Positions 1 through 7,781 of a stretch of DNA of 64,000 nucleotides are shown here, piece after piece (position 1 is the first letter of the stretch; every line of letters begins with the position of its first letter). The notes under the pieces are model-generated. The model saw nothing but the letters and a program-made list of their open reading frames with translations, was not told the origin of the DNA and did no database searches. The stretch is from Buchananella hordeovulneris (GTDB lineage Bacteria; Actinomycetota; Actinomycetes; Actinomycetales; Actinomycetaceae): positions 62,001-126,000 of the forward strand of contig NZ_MQVS01000004.1 of assembly GCF_001907235.1 (NCBI RefSeq). Reading direction: 5' to 3'. Both the position numbers and the translations under genes were made by a program.

Positions 1-1730
1 GTGACCGGCGCGACGGCTTGAGCTTGCGCTTCGGCCTGGGGCGAGACCGAGCCGGTGCCGCCGAGGATGACGATGCGCTTGGGTTGCAGGCGCTGCAGTT
101 CTTGCACCGTCCACTGGTCTAGGCCCTGCGGGGTGGCCAGCAACACGGGACCGCCGCTGCGGACCGCGAGCGGGGCGGCAGCCAGGCCGTCTGGGACCGC
201 CCCCGCCCCGATGATGACCACCGTCTCCACGCCGGGGCTGTAGTGCTGGGCGGACAGGGCGACCGCTGTGCGGCTCGGGCGGTCGGCCACGGTGTGGCTG
301 TTGGTTACCGGGCGCAAGCGTCCGCAGCCGTCCACTACCCCGCTGGGTTGTAGTTCGTGCGGATGCCCGACGGCGATGCGGGCCACGCGGGGGGCGGCCG
401 CCAGGGCCTTGGCCGTGTCGGGCGGCACGCAGGCCGGATTGGTCAGCAGCAGGGGGCTGCCCAGGGCGGCGGCGCTGACGGCCCCCACCAGGTCGTTGGC
501 GAGCACGTTGCCGGTCACCAGGAGCGGGCGGTCGGCGCGGTGACCGGGCCAGCCGACCCCGAAGAGGTTGGCGCTGGTGGCGTAGCGGTTAGCGCCCCCG
601 ATGCGGGTGGCCTGCGCGCCTTTGGCCGCCTGCTGGGCCTCCTGCAGCAGGGGGTCGCTGAAGGAGGCGCTGCCGCCCACCACGTAGAGCTGCTTGGGGG
701 CCAGCTCGCTGAGGGCGGCCTTGGTGGCGCCCTCAAGGCGGCCACCCCGCACCGGCAGGAGTGCGGCCTGCTGCCGGGCGGCGAAGGCCACGGCCGGGCC
801 CACCAGCACCCCGTTGTCGGCGGGCACCAGAACGACGGGCGCACCGGTCGGGAAGTATTTGGCGGTTGCCGCTCCGGCCGCCACCGAGGTGTGGGGACTG
901 ACCCGGGTGACGGTGGTGGCGCCTGCGGCGGCTTGGCTGGCGGTGACGACGCTGTCGGGCACGGCACTGGGCCCGCCCACCACCAGGAGGGTGGCCGGGC
1001 GGGTGCGTTCCAGCACGCCGCGGGCGGCGCCGGGCAGCGAGGCCCCCACCGGGATGGGGACGGCCCCCAGGTGGGCGGCCAGGGCGGCACTGGCGGCCCC
1101 GGCGGCGGGATCGTCGGCGGCGAAGAGCACCGCCGCCTGGGTCGCGCCGGGGAACGTGGCGCTGTAGTGGTGTTCCAGCTCGCCACTGCCTGCCGTTGGG
1201 GAGAGACGCTGGACCCCGCCCCCTTGCGTCAGGTCCCCGCTGGGGGTCAGCGGCAGCCGCGGCAGCTGCGGGCGGCCGGTGAGCGGGGTGATGGAGGCGC
1301 TGGGCGTCGGCTGTGGGACCGCGGTCGGCGACTGGCTGGGGTGCGGGGTATCCTCCGGCTCCGCGGTGGGAGTCGGCAGACCCGGGCTGGGTTCGCTCGG
1401 CTCGGCGGGGTCGTCTGGCGCGCTCGGCTCGGCGGGGTCGTCTGGCGCGCTTGGCTCGCTCGGCTCGGCGGGCGCGTCCGGCTCACTCGGCTCGCTCGGC
1501 TCCGGGGCGGCCGGGGCCGGGGAGTCTTCCTCCGGGGTGCTGGGCGGCTCGGTCTCGTCCGGGGTCGGCACTTCCTGCGCCGGCAGGGCGCTGTGTGGCG
1601 GGCCTGCGGGGGCCGCAGGCTGCCCGTGGCCCACCCCTGGCAGCGGGCTGGCCACCGCGGGAGCGCTCAGGGATGTCATCAGACTCCAGACTGCGACTGC
1701 CACCACGCTGATACGTCTTTGTACGGTCAT
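1..1730 (-). CDS. Secreted CWB2 (cell wall-binding repeat 2) protein, C-terminus beyond window
   Basis: The frame is open from an ATG at 1730 to the window edge, giving 576 visible residues and no stop, so the gene is cut at its 3' end. It starts with a signal peptide (MTVQRRISVVAVAVWSLM, then an SAPAVAS cleavage-like site). A Pro/Glu/Ser/Asp-rich linker of about 100 residues follows and contains SAPDDPAEP repeats. The rest is CWB2-type sequence (PF04122), with motifs such as VLVPADNGVLVGPAV, LYVVGGSASFSDPL and IVILGGTGSVS. CWB2 modules are known to hold proteins non-covalently on wall polymers; no catalytic domain is visible in this part. It is transcribed away from the epimerase gene at 1797, and the 66-nt gap must hold both promoters. 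The linker would suit a wall-spanning stalk. The passenger function is unknown. Confidence 0.85.
   Translation of the reverse strand, partial: MTVQRRISVVAVAVWSLMTSLSAPAVASPLPGVGHGQPAAPAGPPHSALPAQEVPTPDETEPPSTPEEDSPAPAAPEPSEPSEPDAPAEPSEPSAPDDPAEPSAPDDPAEPSEPSPGLPTPTAEPEDTPHPSQSPTAVPQPTPSASITPLTGRPQLPRLPLTPSGDLTQGGGVQRLSPTAGSGELEHHYSATFPGATQAAVLFAADDPAAGAASAALAAHLGAVPIPVGASLPGAARGVLERTRPATLLVVGGPSAVPDSVVTASQAAAGATTVTRVSPHTSVAAGAATAKYFPTGAPVVLVPADNGVLVGPAVAFAARQQAALLPVRGGRLEGATKAALSELAPKQLYVVGGSASFSDPLLQEAQQAAKGAQATRIGGANRYATSANLFGVGWPGHRADRPLLVTGNVLANDLVGAVSAAALGSPLLLTNPACVPPDTAKALAAAPRVARIAVGHPHELQPSGVVDGCGRLRPVTNSHTVADRPSRTAVALSAQHYSPGVETVVIIGAGAVPDGLAAAPLAVRSGGPVLLATPQGLDQWTVQELQRLQPKRIVILGGTGSVSPQAEAQAQAVAPV
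1395..1448. repeat. 27-bp tandem duplication in the CWB2 linker
   Basis: Positions 1395-1421 and 1422-1448 are identical 27-bp units. Each adds nine residues (SAPDDPAEP register) to the acidic proline-rich linker of the CWB2 protein. Related imperfect units flank them. The length can therefore change in frame by slippage. Confidence 0.9.
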
Positions 1731-1782
1731 GGCGACAACAATAGAGGGACGGACGGGGGGCGAACGTCGCCCCACAGGTGGA

Positions 1783-1788
1783 TAGACT
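1783..1788 (+). promoter_or_regulatory. -10 element (TAGACT) of the epimerase gene
   Basis: TAGACT ends 8 nt before the ATG at 1797 and no Shine-Dalgarno sequence lies between them, so the transcript would be leaderless or nearly so. No clear -35 is seen. Confidence 0.5.
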
Positions 1789-1796
1789 CGGGCGCC

Positions 1797-2861
1797 ATGA
1801 AGCTGATGTCAGTTGTCGGGGCGCGGCCCCAGTTCGTCAAACTTGCTCCCATCGCGCATGCCTGCGCACGGGCGGGGGTGGAACACGTCGTGGTGCACAC
1901 CGGGCAGCACTACGATCCGTTGCTGTCCGACGTATTTTTCACCGACCTCAACATTCCCGCGCCCGACGAGCACTTGGGGGTGGGCTCGGGGAGCCACGGC
2001 GTGCAAACCGGGCAGATGCTGGCGGCGATGGACGACGTCATCATGAAGCATCGCCCGGACTGGGTGCTGGTGTACGGGGACACCAACTCGACCCTGGCCG
2101 CGGCCGTAAGCGCCGTCAAGCTGCACTTCCCGGTGGCCCACCTGGAGGCAGGCTTGCGCTCCTTCAACCGCCAGATGCCGGAGGAGATCAACCGGGTCCT
2201 CACCGACCACGCCGCCGACTTGCTGCTGGCCCCCACGCAGGTGGCGGCCTCCCACCTGGCCACCGAGGGGCTGGCCGACCGGACGGTCGTGGTGGGCGAC
2301 GTGATGACGGATGTGCTTTACGCCACCCGCGACGCGGTGGCTAAGGCCCCTAACCCGCTCACGACTGAACTGGGCCTGGCCCCGGGCGGCTACTCGCTGG
2401 CCACCATTCACCGGCCCGCCAACACCGACGACGCCGCCCAGCTGACCGCCGTCCTCGACGCGCTCGGCTCGGTGGACCACCCGGTGGTGATCCTCGCCCA
2501 CCCGCGCCTGGTGGCGAAGGCGCAAGAGCACGGCCTGGAGATAGCGCGCGGTAACCTGCGGGCCCACTCACCGCTGGCCTATCCGCAGCTGGTGGCCGCC
2601 GCCTTGGGGGCCCGCGGGGTCATCACCGACTCGGGAGGGCTCCAAAAGGAGGCCTTCCTGCTGCGCACCCCGTGCACCACGGTGCGGCCGCAAACCGAGT
2701 GGGTCGAAACCGTGGAGAGCGGCTGGAACGTGTTGGTGGGGCCGAGCGAGCTGAAGGCCGCTGCCGAGCGACCCCGCCCGGCGGACACCGAGCTGGCCCC
2801 CTACGGGGACGGGCGGGCGGCCGACCGGGTCGTGGAGGTCTTGCGCGAACACCTGCGCTGA
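1797..2861 (+). CDS. wbpI: Non-hydrolysing UDP-sugar 2-epimerase, WbpI type (WecB family)
   Basis: The 354-residue cytoplasmic enzyme belongs to the WecB/WbpI fold family, which inverts C2 of UDP-GlcNAc-type sugars. Visible motifs are GARPQFVK at the N-terminus, VYGDTNSTLA (D95), HLEAGLRSFN (E117), PEEINR (E129/E130), H205-R-P, and SGGLQKEAF near 279-287. GARPQF, GDTNST and RSFNRQMPEEINR resemble WbpI (UDP-GlcNAc3NAcA 2-epimerase) more than WecB, which from memory reads GTRPEAIK and GDTTTT. The frame stays open far upstream, but ATG 1797 gives the full family length and sits just after a -10 element. With the genes at 4200, 22941, 23928 and 25034 it would complete UDP-ManNAc3NAcA synthesis. 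Plain UDP-GlcNAc 2-epimerase (WecB) is the alternative. Confidence 0.88.
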   Translation: MKLMSVVGARPQFVKLAPIAHACARAGVEHVVVHTGQHYDPLLSDVFFTDLNIPAPDEHLGVGSGSHGVQTGQMLAAMDDVIMKHRPDWVLVYGDTNSTLAAAVSAVKLHFPVAHLEAGLRSFNRQMPEEINRVLTDHAADLLLAPTQVAASHLATEGLADRTVVVGDVMTDVLYATRDAVAKAPNPLTTELGLAPGGYSLATIHRPANTDDAAQLTAVLDALGSVDHPVVILAHPRLVAKAQEHGLEIARGNLRAHSPLAYPQLVAAALGARGVITDSGGLQKEAFLLRTPCTTVRPQTEWVETVESGWNVLVGPSELKAAAERPRPADTELAPYGDGRAADRVVEVLREHLR

Positions 2862-2871
2862 ACGCAGCGCC

Positions 2872-2904
2872 GGGGCCGGGCCGGGGACAGCCCCACCCGG
2901 CCCC
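2872..2904. terminator. Hairpin between convergent genes
   Basis: A 9-bp perfect stem (ggggccggg 2872-2880, cccggcccc 2896-2904) starts 11 nt after the epimerase stop. There is no T-tract. The gene at 2981 converges on it. Confidence 0.5.
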
Positions 2905-2980
2905 CGTGCTAGTTGGCCAGCGGCGCGGCGCAGCTGCGGAGCCTCGCCTCTGCCCGGGCGCTCCCCGTGTGGGGCCGAGC

Positions 2981-4171
2981 TTAGCTGCGGGCGCGGACGG
3001 TGGCCTCCAGGATCTCGGCCACCGCTTGCCCCACCCGCCGGGTAGAACGGTGCTCGGCCACCCAGGCGTGCCGGGCCGCGCGCGCCGCCGCCTCCGATGG
3101 GGCGGCGCTCGCCAGCTCCCGGAAGGCCTGGGCCAGGGCCGCCACGTCGTAGTCGACGGCCCGGCCCAGCAGGGGGTCAGCCAGGTCCTGGCACACCGGC
3201 CCGACCCCGGCATAGAGCACCGGGGTGCCGCAGGCCAGGGCTGACAGCACCTTGGTGGGATAGGCGAAGTCGTAGCCCTGCCCCGGGCGGATCGACACGA
3301 GCGCCGCCAGCGCCCCGGCTTGCCAGGCGGCCGCCTCGGCCGCCGAGCGTTGCCCGAGCAGCACCACGCGGGGCGCCCCATCCGGCAGGGGCGGTAGCGA
3401 GGCGGCCACCGCCGTGATCGTCGGCCAGGCCGAGCCTTGCCCCAGGAAGACAAGCTGGAAGTTGGCGTCGGCCACCTGTCCGGCGGCCTGGGCGAAGATC
3501 TCCGCCCCCTGCCATTCGGAGGCGGTACCGGCGTAAACGAAGTAGGGGTGATGCACGGCGGCCTGGGCCCGCAGGGCCGCATCCGGCCCCGCCTGGTGGG
3601 CGGTGAACAGCTCGGTGTCGACCCCGTTGCGCACCACATGCACCGAGCGGGCCCCCAACTGTTTCACCCGCTCGGCGACGTCGTCGGACACGGCGATAAC
3701 AGCGCTGGCACCCCGCACCGCGAACCGTTCCAAGGCCCGCACCACCCGCACCACCGGGCCGGGCGCGCCCGCCCCGGCCGCCGCGTCGGACCACACATCG
3801 GCGGCGTACCACACGTAGGGGCGGGCCACCAGCCCCGCCAGCCCCCGCATGACGGCCCCGGTGGTGGGCGGCGGCTCCACGAGGAAGACGTGGGGCCGCC
3901 GCCGCCCCAACACCCGGCCCACCAGCGGCAGGTCGAAGGAGAGGTAAGGCAGGTAGCCGCGCAGCTGTCCGTCAGCGGCCCGCAGCGTCGGCCACCGGCG
4001 CACCTGCACCCCCGGCTCGTCGCTGTCCGCCCCGGCCGCCCCCGGGTAACGGGAGGTCAGGGCCACCACCCGGTGTCCGCGCCCCACCAGCGCCCGCTCC
4101 ACCGCCGCCAGCCGGAGGCTGGCCGCTGCCGGTTCGGGGGCGTGAATTCGTGTCACCAGCGTGACCCGCAC
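2981..4171 (-). CDS. Glycosyltransferase family 4
   Basis: A 396-residue GT-B enzyme that would add a sugar to a lipid-linked glycan at the cytoplasmic face of the membrane. The N-terminal acceptor domain begins MRVTLVTRIHAPEPAAAS; VIAVSDDVAERV and VVRNGVDTELF mark the interdomain region, and GT4-type donor-site sequence follows (VYAGTASEWQGAEIFAQA, then the stretch around YPTKVLSALACGTPVL). The GTG start at 4171 has a strong AAGGAGG Shine-Dalgarno sequence. It is clearly paralogous to the gene at 20518, sharing the APEPAAAS.RLAA motif, YLSFDLPLV and a common domain order. Donor and acceptor cannot be read from the sequence. It is the last gene of the leftward run that starts at 7764. Confidence 0.87.
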   Translation of the reverse strand: MRVTLVTRIHAPEPAAASLRLAAVERALVGRGHRVVALTSRYPGAAGADSDEPGVQVRRWPTLRAADGQLRGYLPYLSFDLPLVGRVLGRRRPHVFLVEPPPTTGAVMRGLAGLVARPYVWYAADVWSDAAAGAGAPGPVVRVVRALERFAVRGASAVIAVSDDVAERVKQLGARSVHVVRNGVDTELFTAHQAGPDAALRAQAAVHHPYFVYAGTASEWQGAEIFAQAAGQVADANFQLVFLGQGSAWPTITAVAASLPPLPDGAPRVVLLGQRSAAEAAAWQAGALAALVSIRPGQGYDFAYPTKVLSALACGTPVLYAGVGPVCQDLADPLLGRAVDYDVAALAQAFRELASAAPSEAAARAARHAWVAEHRSTRRVGQAVAEILEATVRARS

Positions 4172-4199
4172 GTCTCCTCCTTGCCTCGCTCCCCTGCTA

Positions 4200-5489
4200 C
4201 TAGCCGCCGATAGTCAGGCGGGCCACACCTTCCCACTTGGCGGGATCGGTCACGCGCCGTCCATCCAGCAGGGCGCGCACCCCCGGCAGGTCGGCCGGGG
4301 TCAGCGCCGCGTACTCGGGGTGATCGGCCTGAATGATGGCCGCCTCGACCGGCTCGCCGAGCGTGTAGGGCTGCCACCCGAACTGGGCCAGCTCCTCGGC
4401 GCTGTACATCGGGTCGTGGACGAAGACCTCGGCCCCCAACTTGCCCAGTTCCTCCACCGTGGCAAAAACCCCGGAGAAGGCCGTCTCCTTGACCTTGCCG
4501 CGGTAGGAGGCCCCGAGCACCACCACCTTGCGGCCCGTCAAGTCCCCCAGGGTGTGGGCGAGGCGCTCCACCGCGTAGGCAGGCATCTCCGCGTTGGCCG
4601 CCCGGGCGGTGCGCACGATGGAAGCCGCCGCGTCGGTAGACAGGTACAGGCGCGGGTAGACGGGGATGCAGTGGCCACCCACCGCGATGCCGGGGGCGTG
4701 GATGTGGCTGTAGGGCTGGGAGTTGCACGCCTCAATGACGGGGGCCACGTCGATGCCGAGCTGGTCGGCGTAGCGGGCGAACTGGTTGGCCAGCCCGATG
4801 TTGACGTCCCGGTAGGTGGTTTCGGCGAGCTTGGCCATTTCGGCGGCCTCCGCGGCGCCTAGGTCCCACACGCCGTTGGGGCGCGGCAGGTCGGTGCGCT
4901 CGTCGAACTGCAGCACCGCCTCGTAGAACTCGCGGGCGCGGCGGGTGCCCTCGGGCGACAGCGAGCCGATCAGCTTCGGGTAGCGGCGCAGGTCCGCGAA
5001 CACCCGGCCGGTCAGCACCCGCTCCGGGGAGAAGACGACGTGGAAGTCCGTGCCTTCGCGCAGACCCGAGACTTCCGCCAGCTTGGGGGCCCACCGGTTG
5101 CGGGTGGTGCCCACCGGCAGCGTGGTCTCGTAGGACACCAAAGTGCCCGGGGTCAGGTGCTGCCCGATGGACTCGGTGGCGCTGTCCATCCAGCCGAAGT
5201 CGGGCTGCCCGGTGGCTTCGTCCACGAACAGGGGCACGACGACGACGACCGCGTCGGCGCCCGGGATGGCTTCGGCGTAGTCGGTGGTGGCACGCAGGCG
5301 CCCGGCGGGCACGAGGGCGGCCAGCTTCTCGGCGAGGAAAGCCTCGCCGGGAAAGGGTTCGCGGCCCGCGTTGACGTCAGCGACGACCGCCGGGTTGACA
5401 TCGACGCCGATGACGTCGTGCCCCGAATCAGCGAATTGGACGGCGAGGGGGAGGCCAATTTTTCCGAGGGCCACCACGGCGATGCGCAT
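4200..5489 (-). CDS. wbpA: UDP-N-acetylhexosamine 6-dehydrogenase (WbpA/WecC family)
   Basis: The 429-residue NAD-dependent UDP-sugar dehydrogenase oxidises C6 of the sugar to a carboxylate in two steps. The Rossmann start is MRIAVVALGKIGLPLA (G9, G12), catalytic Lys220 lies in EMAKLAETTYRDVN with N230, and the thiohemiacetal-forming Cys274 is in VGGHCIPVYP. A C-terminal UDP-binding domain begins near 310. The ATG at 5489 is preceded by AAGGAGAAACAC; the longer open frame upstream has no comparable signal. The family includes WbpA (UDP-GlcNAc to UDP-GlcNAcA) and WecC (UDP-ManNAc to UDP-ManNAcA). I prefer WbpA because the wbpB, wbpE, wbpD and wbpI partners are all present, but substrate specificity is inferred. 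Confidence 0.88.
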   Translation of the reverse strand: MRIAVVALGKIGLPLAVQFADSGHDVIGVDVNPAVVADVNAGREPFPGEAFLAEKLAALVPAGRLRATTDYAEAIPGADAVVVVVPLFVDEATGQPDFGWMDSATESIGQHLTPGTLVSYETTLPVGTTRNRWAPKLAEVSGLREGTDFHVVFSPERVLTGRVFADLRRYPKLIGSLSPEGTRRAREFYEAVLQFDERTDLPRPNGVWDLGAAEAAEMAKLAETTYRDVNIGLANQFARYADQLGIDVAPVIEACNSQPYSHIHAPGIAVGGHCIPVYPRLYLSTDAAASIVRTARAANAEMPAYAVERLAHTLGDLTGRKVVVLGASYRGKVKETAFSGVFATVEELGKLGAEVFVHDPMYSAEELAQFGWQPYTLGEPVEAAIIQADHPEYAALTPADLPGVRALLDGRRVTDPAKWEGVARLTIGG

Positions 5490-5521
5490 GTGTTTCTCCT
5501 TCACGACGGTGCGCGACCATC

Positions 5522-6613
5522 TTAGGCGGATGGGGCGAGGTCGGCGCGCACCTGCCGGGCGCGCGCTTGCCACGTGTGGGCGGGTGCCACCTGCCGCACC
5601 CGGGCGGCCACGGCGGCGAGCTCGGTGGGGGCGGCGGCCAAGCGCGCCAGCAGCTGCTGCAGGGCGGCGGCGGTGTAGTCGATGGCCCAACCGAGGCCGT
5701 GGGCGGCCACGAAGCGGCCCGCCAGGGTGCCCGCCGTGGCGATGATGGGCAGACCCCGCCCGAGGTATTCGAAGAGTTTGTAGGGCATGGCGAAGTCGCG
5801 ATAGGGGTGCGGTTCTACCAGCAGCAGGCCGAGGTCAGCGGGGCGGTAGTGGGCCGCGAGCGCGGCCCCGGCGGCGTGGACGAGGGTGACATTGGGGGGC
5901 AGGGGTGGGTAGGTGGGCGACGCGGCGTGCCAGTTGGCGGCGGGGGTGCACAGGGTCAGGTGGGCAGCGGGGGTGGCAGCCAGGGCGGCCAGGGCGGCGT
6001 GGAGGCGGTAGTGGGTGCCCAGGGCGCCGACGTAGAGGAGGCGGAGGGGGCCGCGGGGCGCAGACCAGTCCCGCAGGTCGAGGGTGGTGCCGGGGGGCAG
6101 GGCGGTCATTTTGCTGGGGGCGACGTGGGGCACGTGGGCTGCCATTTCGCGGCTGGGCAGGTAGAGGCGGGTGAGGAAGCGGTCGTAGGCGCGCAGGTCG
6201 TGGCGGTAGAGGGCGATGGTGGTGGTGGCCACCAGGGGACCGACCCGCTCGCGGTATTCGGGAAATTGCCAGTAGATGTCGCGGTAGTACAGCCCGACGG
6301 GCACGCCGTGGGCGGCGAGGGAGGCGAGGAAGGGCAGGTCGAGGCGTGGGTGGAGGGGCAGGTGGTGCGGTTCGGTGAGCCAGGTGGGCAGGGTGGCGGC
6401 CTCGGAGTAGGCGAAGTCGAGGCGGCCGCCGGCGGCGAGGTGGGCGCGGACGCGGGCGATGGCGGCGCGCCGTTCGGCGGCCCGCCCGGTCACGCTCAAT
6501 ACGCGGTAGCCCAGCTCGGTGAAGGCTTGTTGGAGGTGGATGGGGCGTTGGGCGGAGGCGGCGGGGCGGGTGGGTTGGAGGGGGAACGGGGTGTGGAAGA
6601 CGATGGTGGGCAT
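5522..6613 (-). CDS. Glycosyltransferase (GT4-like)
   Basis: A 363-residue GT-B-like protein. It begins MPTIVFHTPFPLQPTRPAAS, the usual first strand of a GT4 acceptor domain with a Pro-rich loop. An aromatic segment (VGLYYRDIYWQFPEY) and LRLLYVGALGTHYRLH precede a C-terminal nucleotide-sugar site around MPYKLFEYLGRGLPIIATAGTLAG, a typical GT4 E/GxGxPxIAT region. The ATG at 6613 shares one base with the stop of the upstream gene (TGATG), so the two are translationally coupled. It lies just upstream of the dehydrogenase at 4200 on the same strand. Its role is presumably one glycosidic bond in the wall polymer; specificity is unknown. Confidence 0.8.
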   Translation of the reverse strand: MPTIVFHTPFPLQPTRPAASAQRPIHLQQAFTELGYRVLSVTGRAAERRAAIARVRAHLAAGGRLDFAYSEAATLPTWLTEPHHLPLHPRLDLPFLASLAAHGVPVGLYYRDIYWQFPEYRERVGPLVATTTIALYRHDLRAYDRFLTRLYLPSREMAAHVPHVAPSKMTALPPGTTLDLRDWSAPRGPLRLLYVGALGTHYRLHAALAALAATPAAHLTLCTPAANWHAASPTYPPLPPNVTLVHAAGAALAAHYRPADLGLLLVEPHPYRDFAMPYKLFEYLGRGLPIIATAGTLAGRFVAAHGLGWAIDYTAAALQQLLARLAAAPTELAAVAARVRQVAPAHTWQARARQVRADLAPSA

Positions 6614-7764
6614 CAGGAGGCGCTTTCGTACAGGGCGCGCACGCGTCGGGTGTAGGCGGCCGGCCCGTAGCGGGCGGCGGTGGCAGCGGCGCGGGCGGGG
6701 CGGGTGTGCGGATTCTCGGCGGCCACGGCCTGCAGGGCGGCAGCGAAGGCGGCGACGGTGGGGGCGGCCTGGCGACCGTAGTGGGGCAGGTCGGCAAGAT
6801 CGCGGCCGCCCCAGGTGGGGGTGGTCACGACGGGGGTGCCGACGCTGAGGGCCTCCAGCAGGCTGACGCCGCAGGTTTCGCTGTGGGAGGGCAGGGCGAA
6901 GACGTCAAGGTTGGCGAGGAAGGTGGGCACGGCGGCGCGCGGCAGCGGCCCGACCAGGTCGATGCGGTCGGCGGCGGGGTTGGCGGCCACCAGGGCGCGC
7001 ACGGTGGCGCCGTAGGGGCCGGTGAGGTCACCGGCGAGGCGGAGGCGACCGCGGGTGGGAAAGGCGCGGGCGAAGGCAGCCAGGAGTAGGTCGTGGCGCT
7101 TGACGGGGTGGGGCACGGACAGGTGCCCGACAACGGGCTCGCCGCCGGGGGGCCGGGGCGCGGGGGGTGGGACGGCGGGGGCGAGGTTGGGCAGGGCCTG
7201 CCAGGCGGCGGGCTGCGCGAAGCGGGTGGCGAGGGCGGCGGCGTGGGGGCGGGAGACGCCGGTGCGGGCCGCCGCGGCGGCGACGAGGGCGCGCTCGCTG
7301 GCCCGCCCGCCCCAGGTGCGGGCGGGAGCGTGGGTCAGGGAGCGGTGCTCGGTGTAGACCCAGGGCAGGGCGTGGCGGACGGCGAGGTGGTGGGCGAAAT
7401 AGGCGCCGGGAAAGAGACCGTGGGCGTGCAGGATGTCGGGCCGTCCCCACCGGGCCACGTAGCTGCGCCAGGCGGCCGCCAGCTGGCGGTGGGCCAGCGT
7501 GGTGCTCAGGCGGCGGGTGGTGAGCCAGGCCCGGCGGGCGGGGAAGCGCACGAGCCGGACCGGCCCTTCGGTGGCGGCGCGCGGCGCGGTCAGGGGGCGG
7601 GTCGGGGGGACCAGGTGGGGCACGAGCGCTCCGACGCGCAGCCCGGCCGCGGCCAGGGCCTGGAGTTGTTCCCGAAAGAAGGACCCGGCGAGGTCTTGGT
7701 CGTCTGCCGGGTACCAGGACGGGATCCACAGCGCGTGCACCCGGCCATTGTTCCATCGGGGCAC
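6613..7764 (-). CDS. Glycosyltransferase family 4
   Basis: A 383-residue GT4 enzyme. The N-terminus has HALWIPSWYPADDQDLAG, a loop common in actinobacterial GT4 enzymes, followed by a LHAHGLFPGAYFAH acceptor-domain segment. GHLSVPHPVKRHDLLL precedes the C-terminal domain, whose donor site includes LPSHSETCGVSLLEALSVGTPVV (E-x7-E region). The family transfers sugars with retention from nucleotide donors. It is the first gene of the leftward run 7764 to 2981 and lies back to back with the asparagine-synthase-like gene at 7782. Which sugar it adds cannot be told. Confidence 0.85.
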   Translation of the reverse strand: MPRWNNGRVHALWIPSWYPADDQDLAGSFFREQLQALAAAGLRVGALVPHLVPPTRPLTAPRAATEGPVRLVRFPARRAWLTTRRLSTTLAHRQLAAAWRSYVARWGRPDILHAHGLFPGAYFAHHLAVRHALPWVYTEHRSLTHAPARTWGGRASERALVAAAAARTGVSRPHAAALATRFAQPAAWQALPNLAPAVPPPAPRPPGGEPVVGHLSVPHPVKRHDLLLAAFARAFPTRGRLRLAGDLTGPYGATVRALVAANPAADRIDLVGPLPRAAVPTFLANLDVFALPSHSETCGVSLLEALSVGTPVVTTPTWGGRDLADLPHYGRQAAPTVAAFAAALQAVAAENPHTRPARAAATAARYGPAAYTRRVRALYESAS

Positions 7765-7767
7765 CGT

Positions 7768-7773
7768 TATGCT
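7768..7773 (+). promoter_or_regulatory. -10 element (TATGCT) of the asparagine-synthase-like gene
   Basis: TATGCT lies 8 nt before GTG 7782. Only 17 nt separate the two divergent start codons, so the promoters must overlap the gene ends. Confidence 0.45.
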
Positions 7774-7781
7774 CGGCTGCC

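Noticed and set aside
357-1796. Open frame extending the epimerase upstream by about 480 residues
   Set aside because: It is Gly/Gln/Arg-rich low-complexity sequence antisense to the CWB2 gene, the epimerase family starts at residue MKLMSVVGARPQF, and a promoter sits just before ATG 1797.
1797-2861. Assignment of the epimerase strictly as WecB of a UDP-ManNAcA pathway
   Set aside because: It is possible, but the N-terminal and GDTNST motifs and the presence of WbpB, WbpE and WbpD homologues make the WbpI role more likely; kept as the alternative.
5567-6655. 362-residue plus-strand frame of Gly/Val/Glu-rich sequence
   Set aside because: It is antisense to a real glycosyltransferase gene and has the composition of a high-GC shadow frame.
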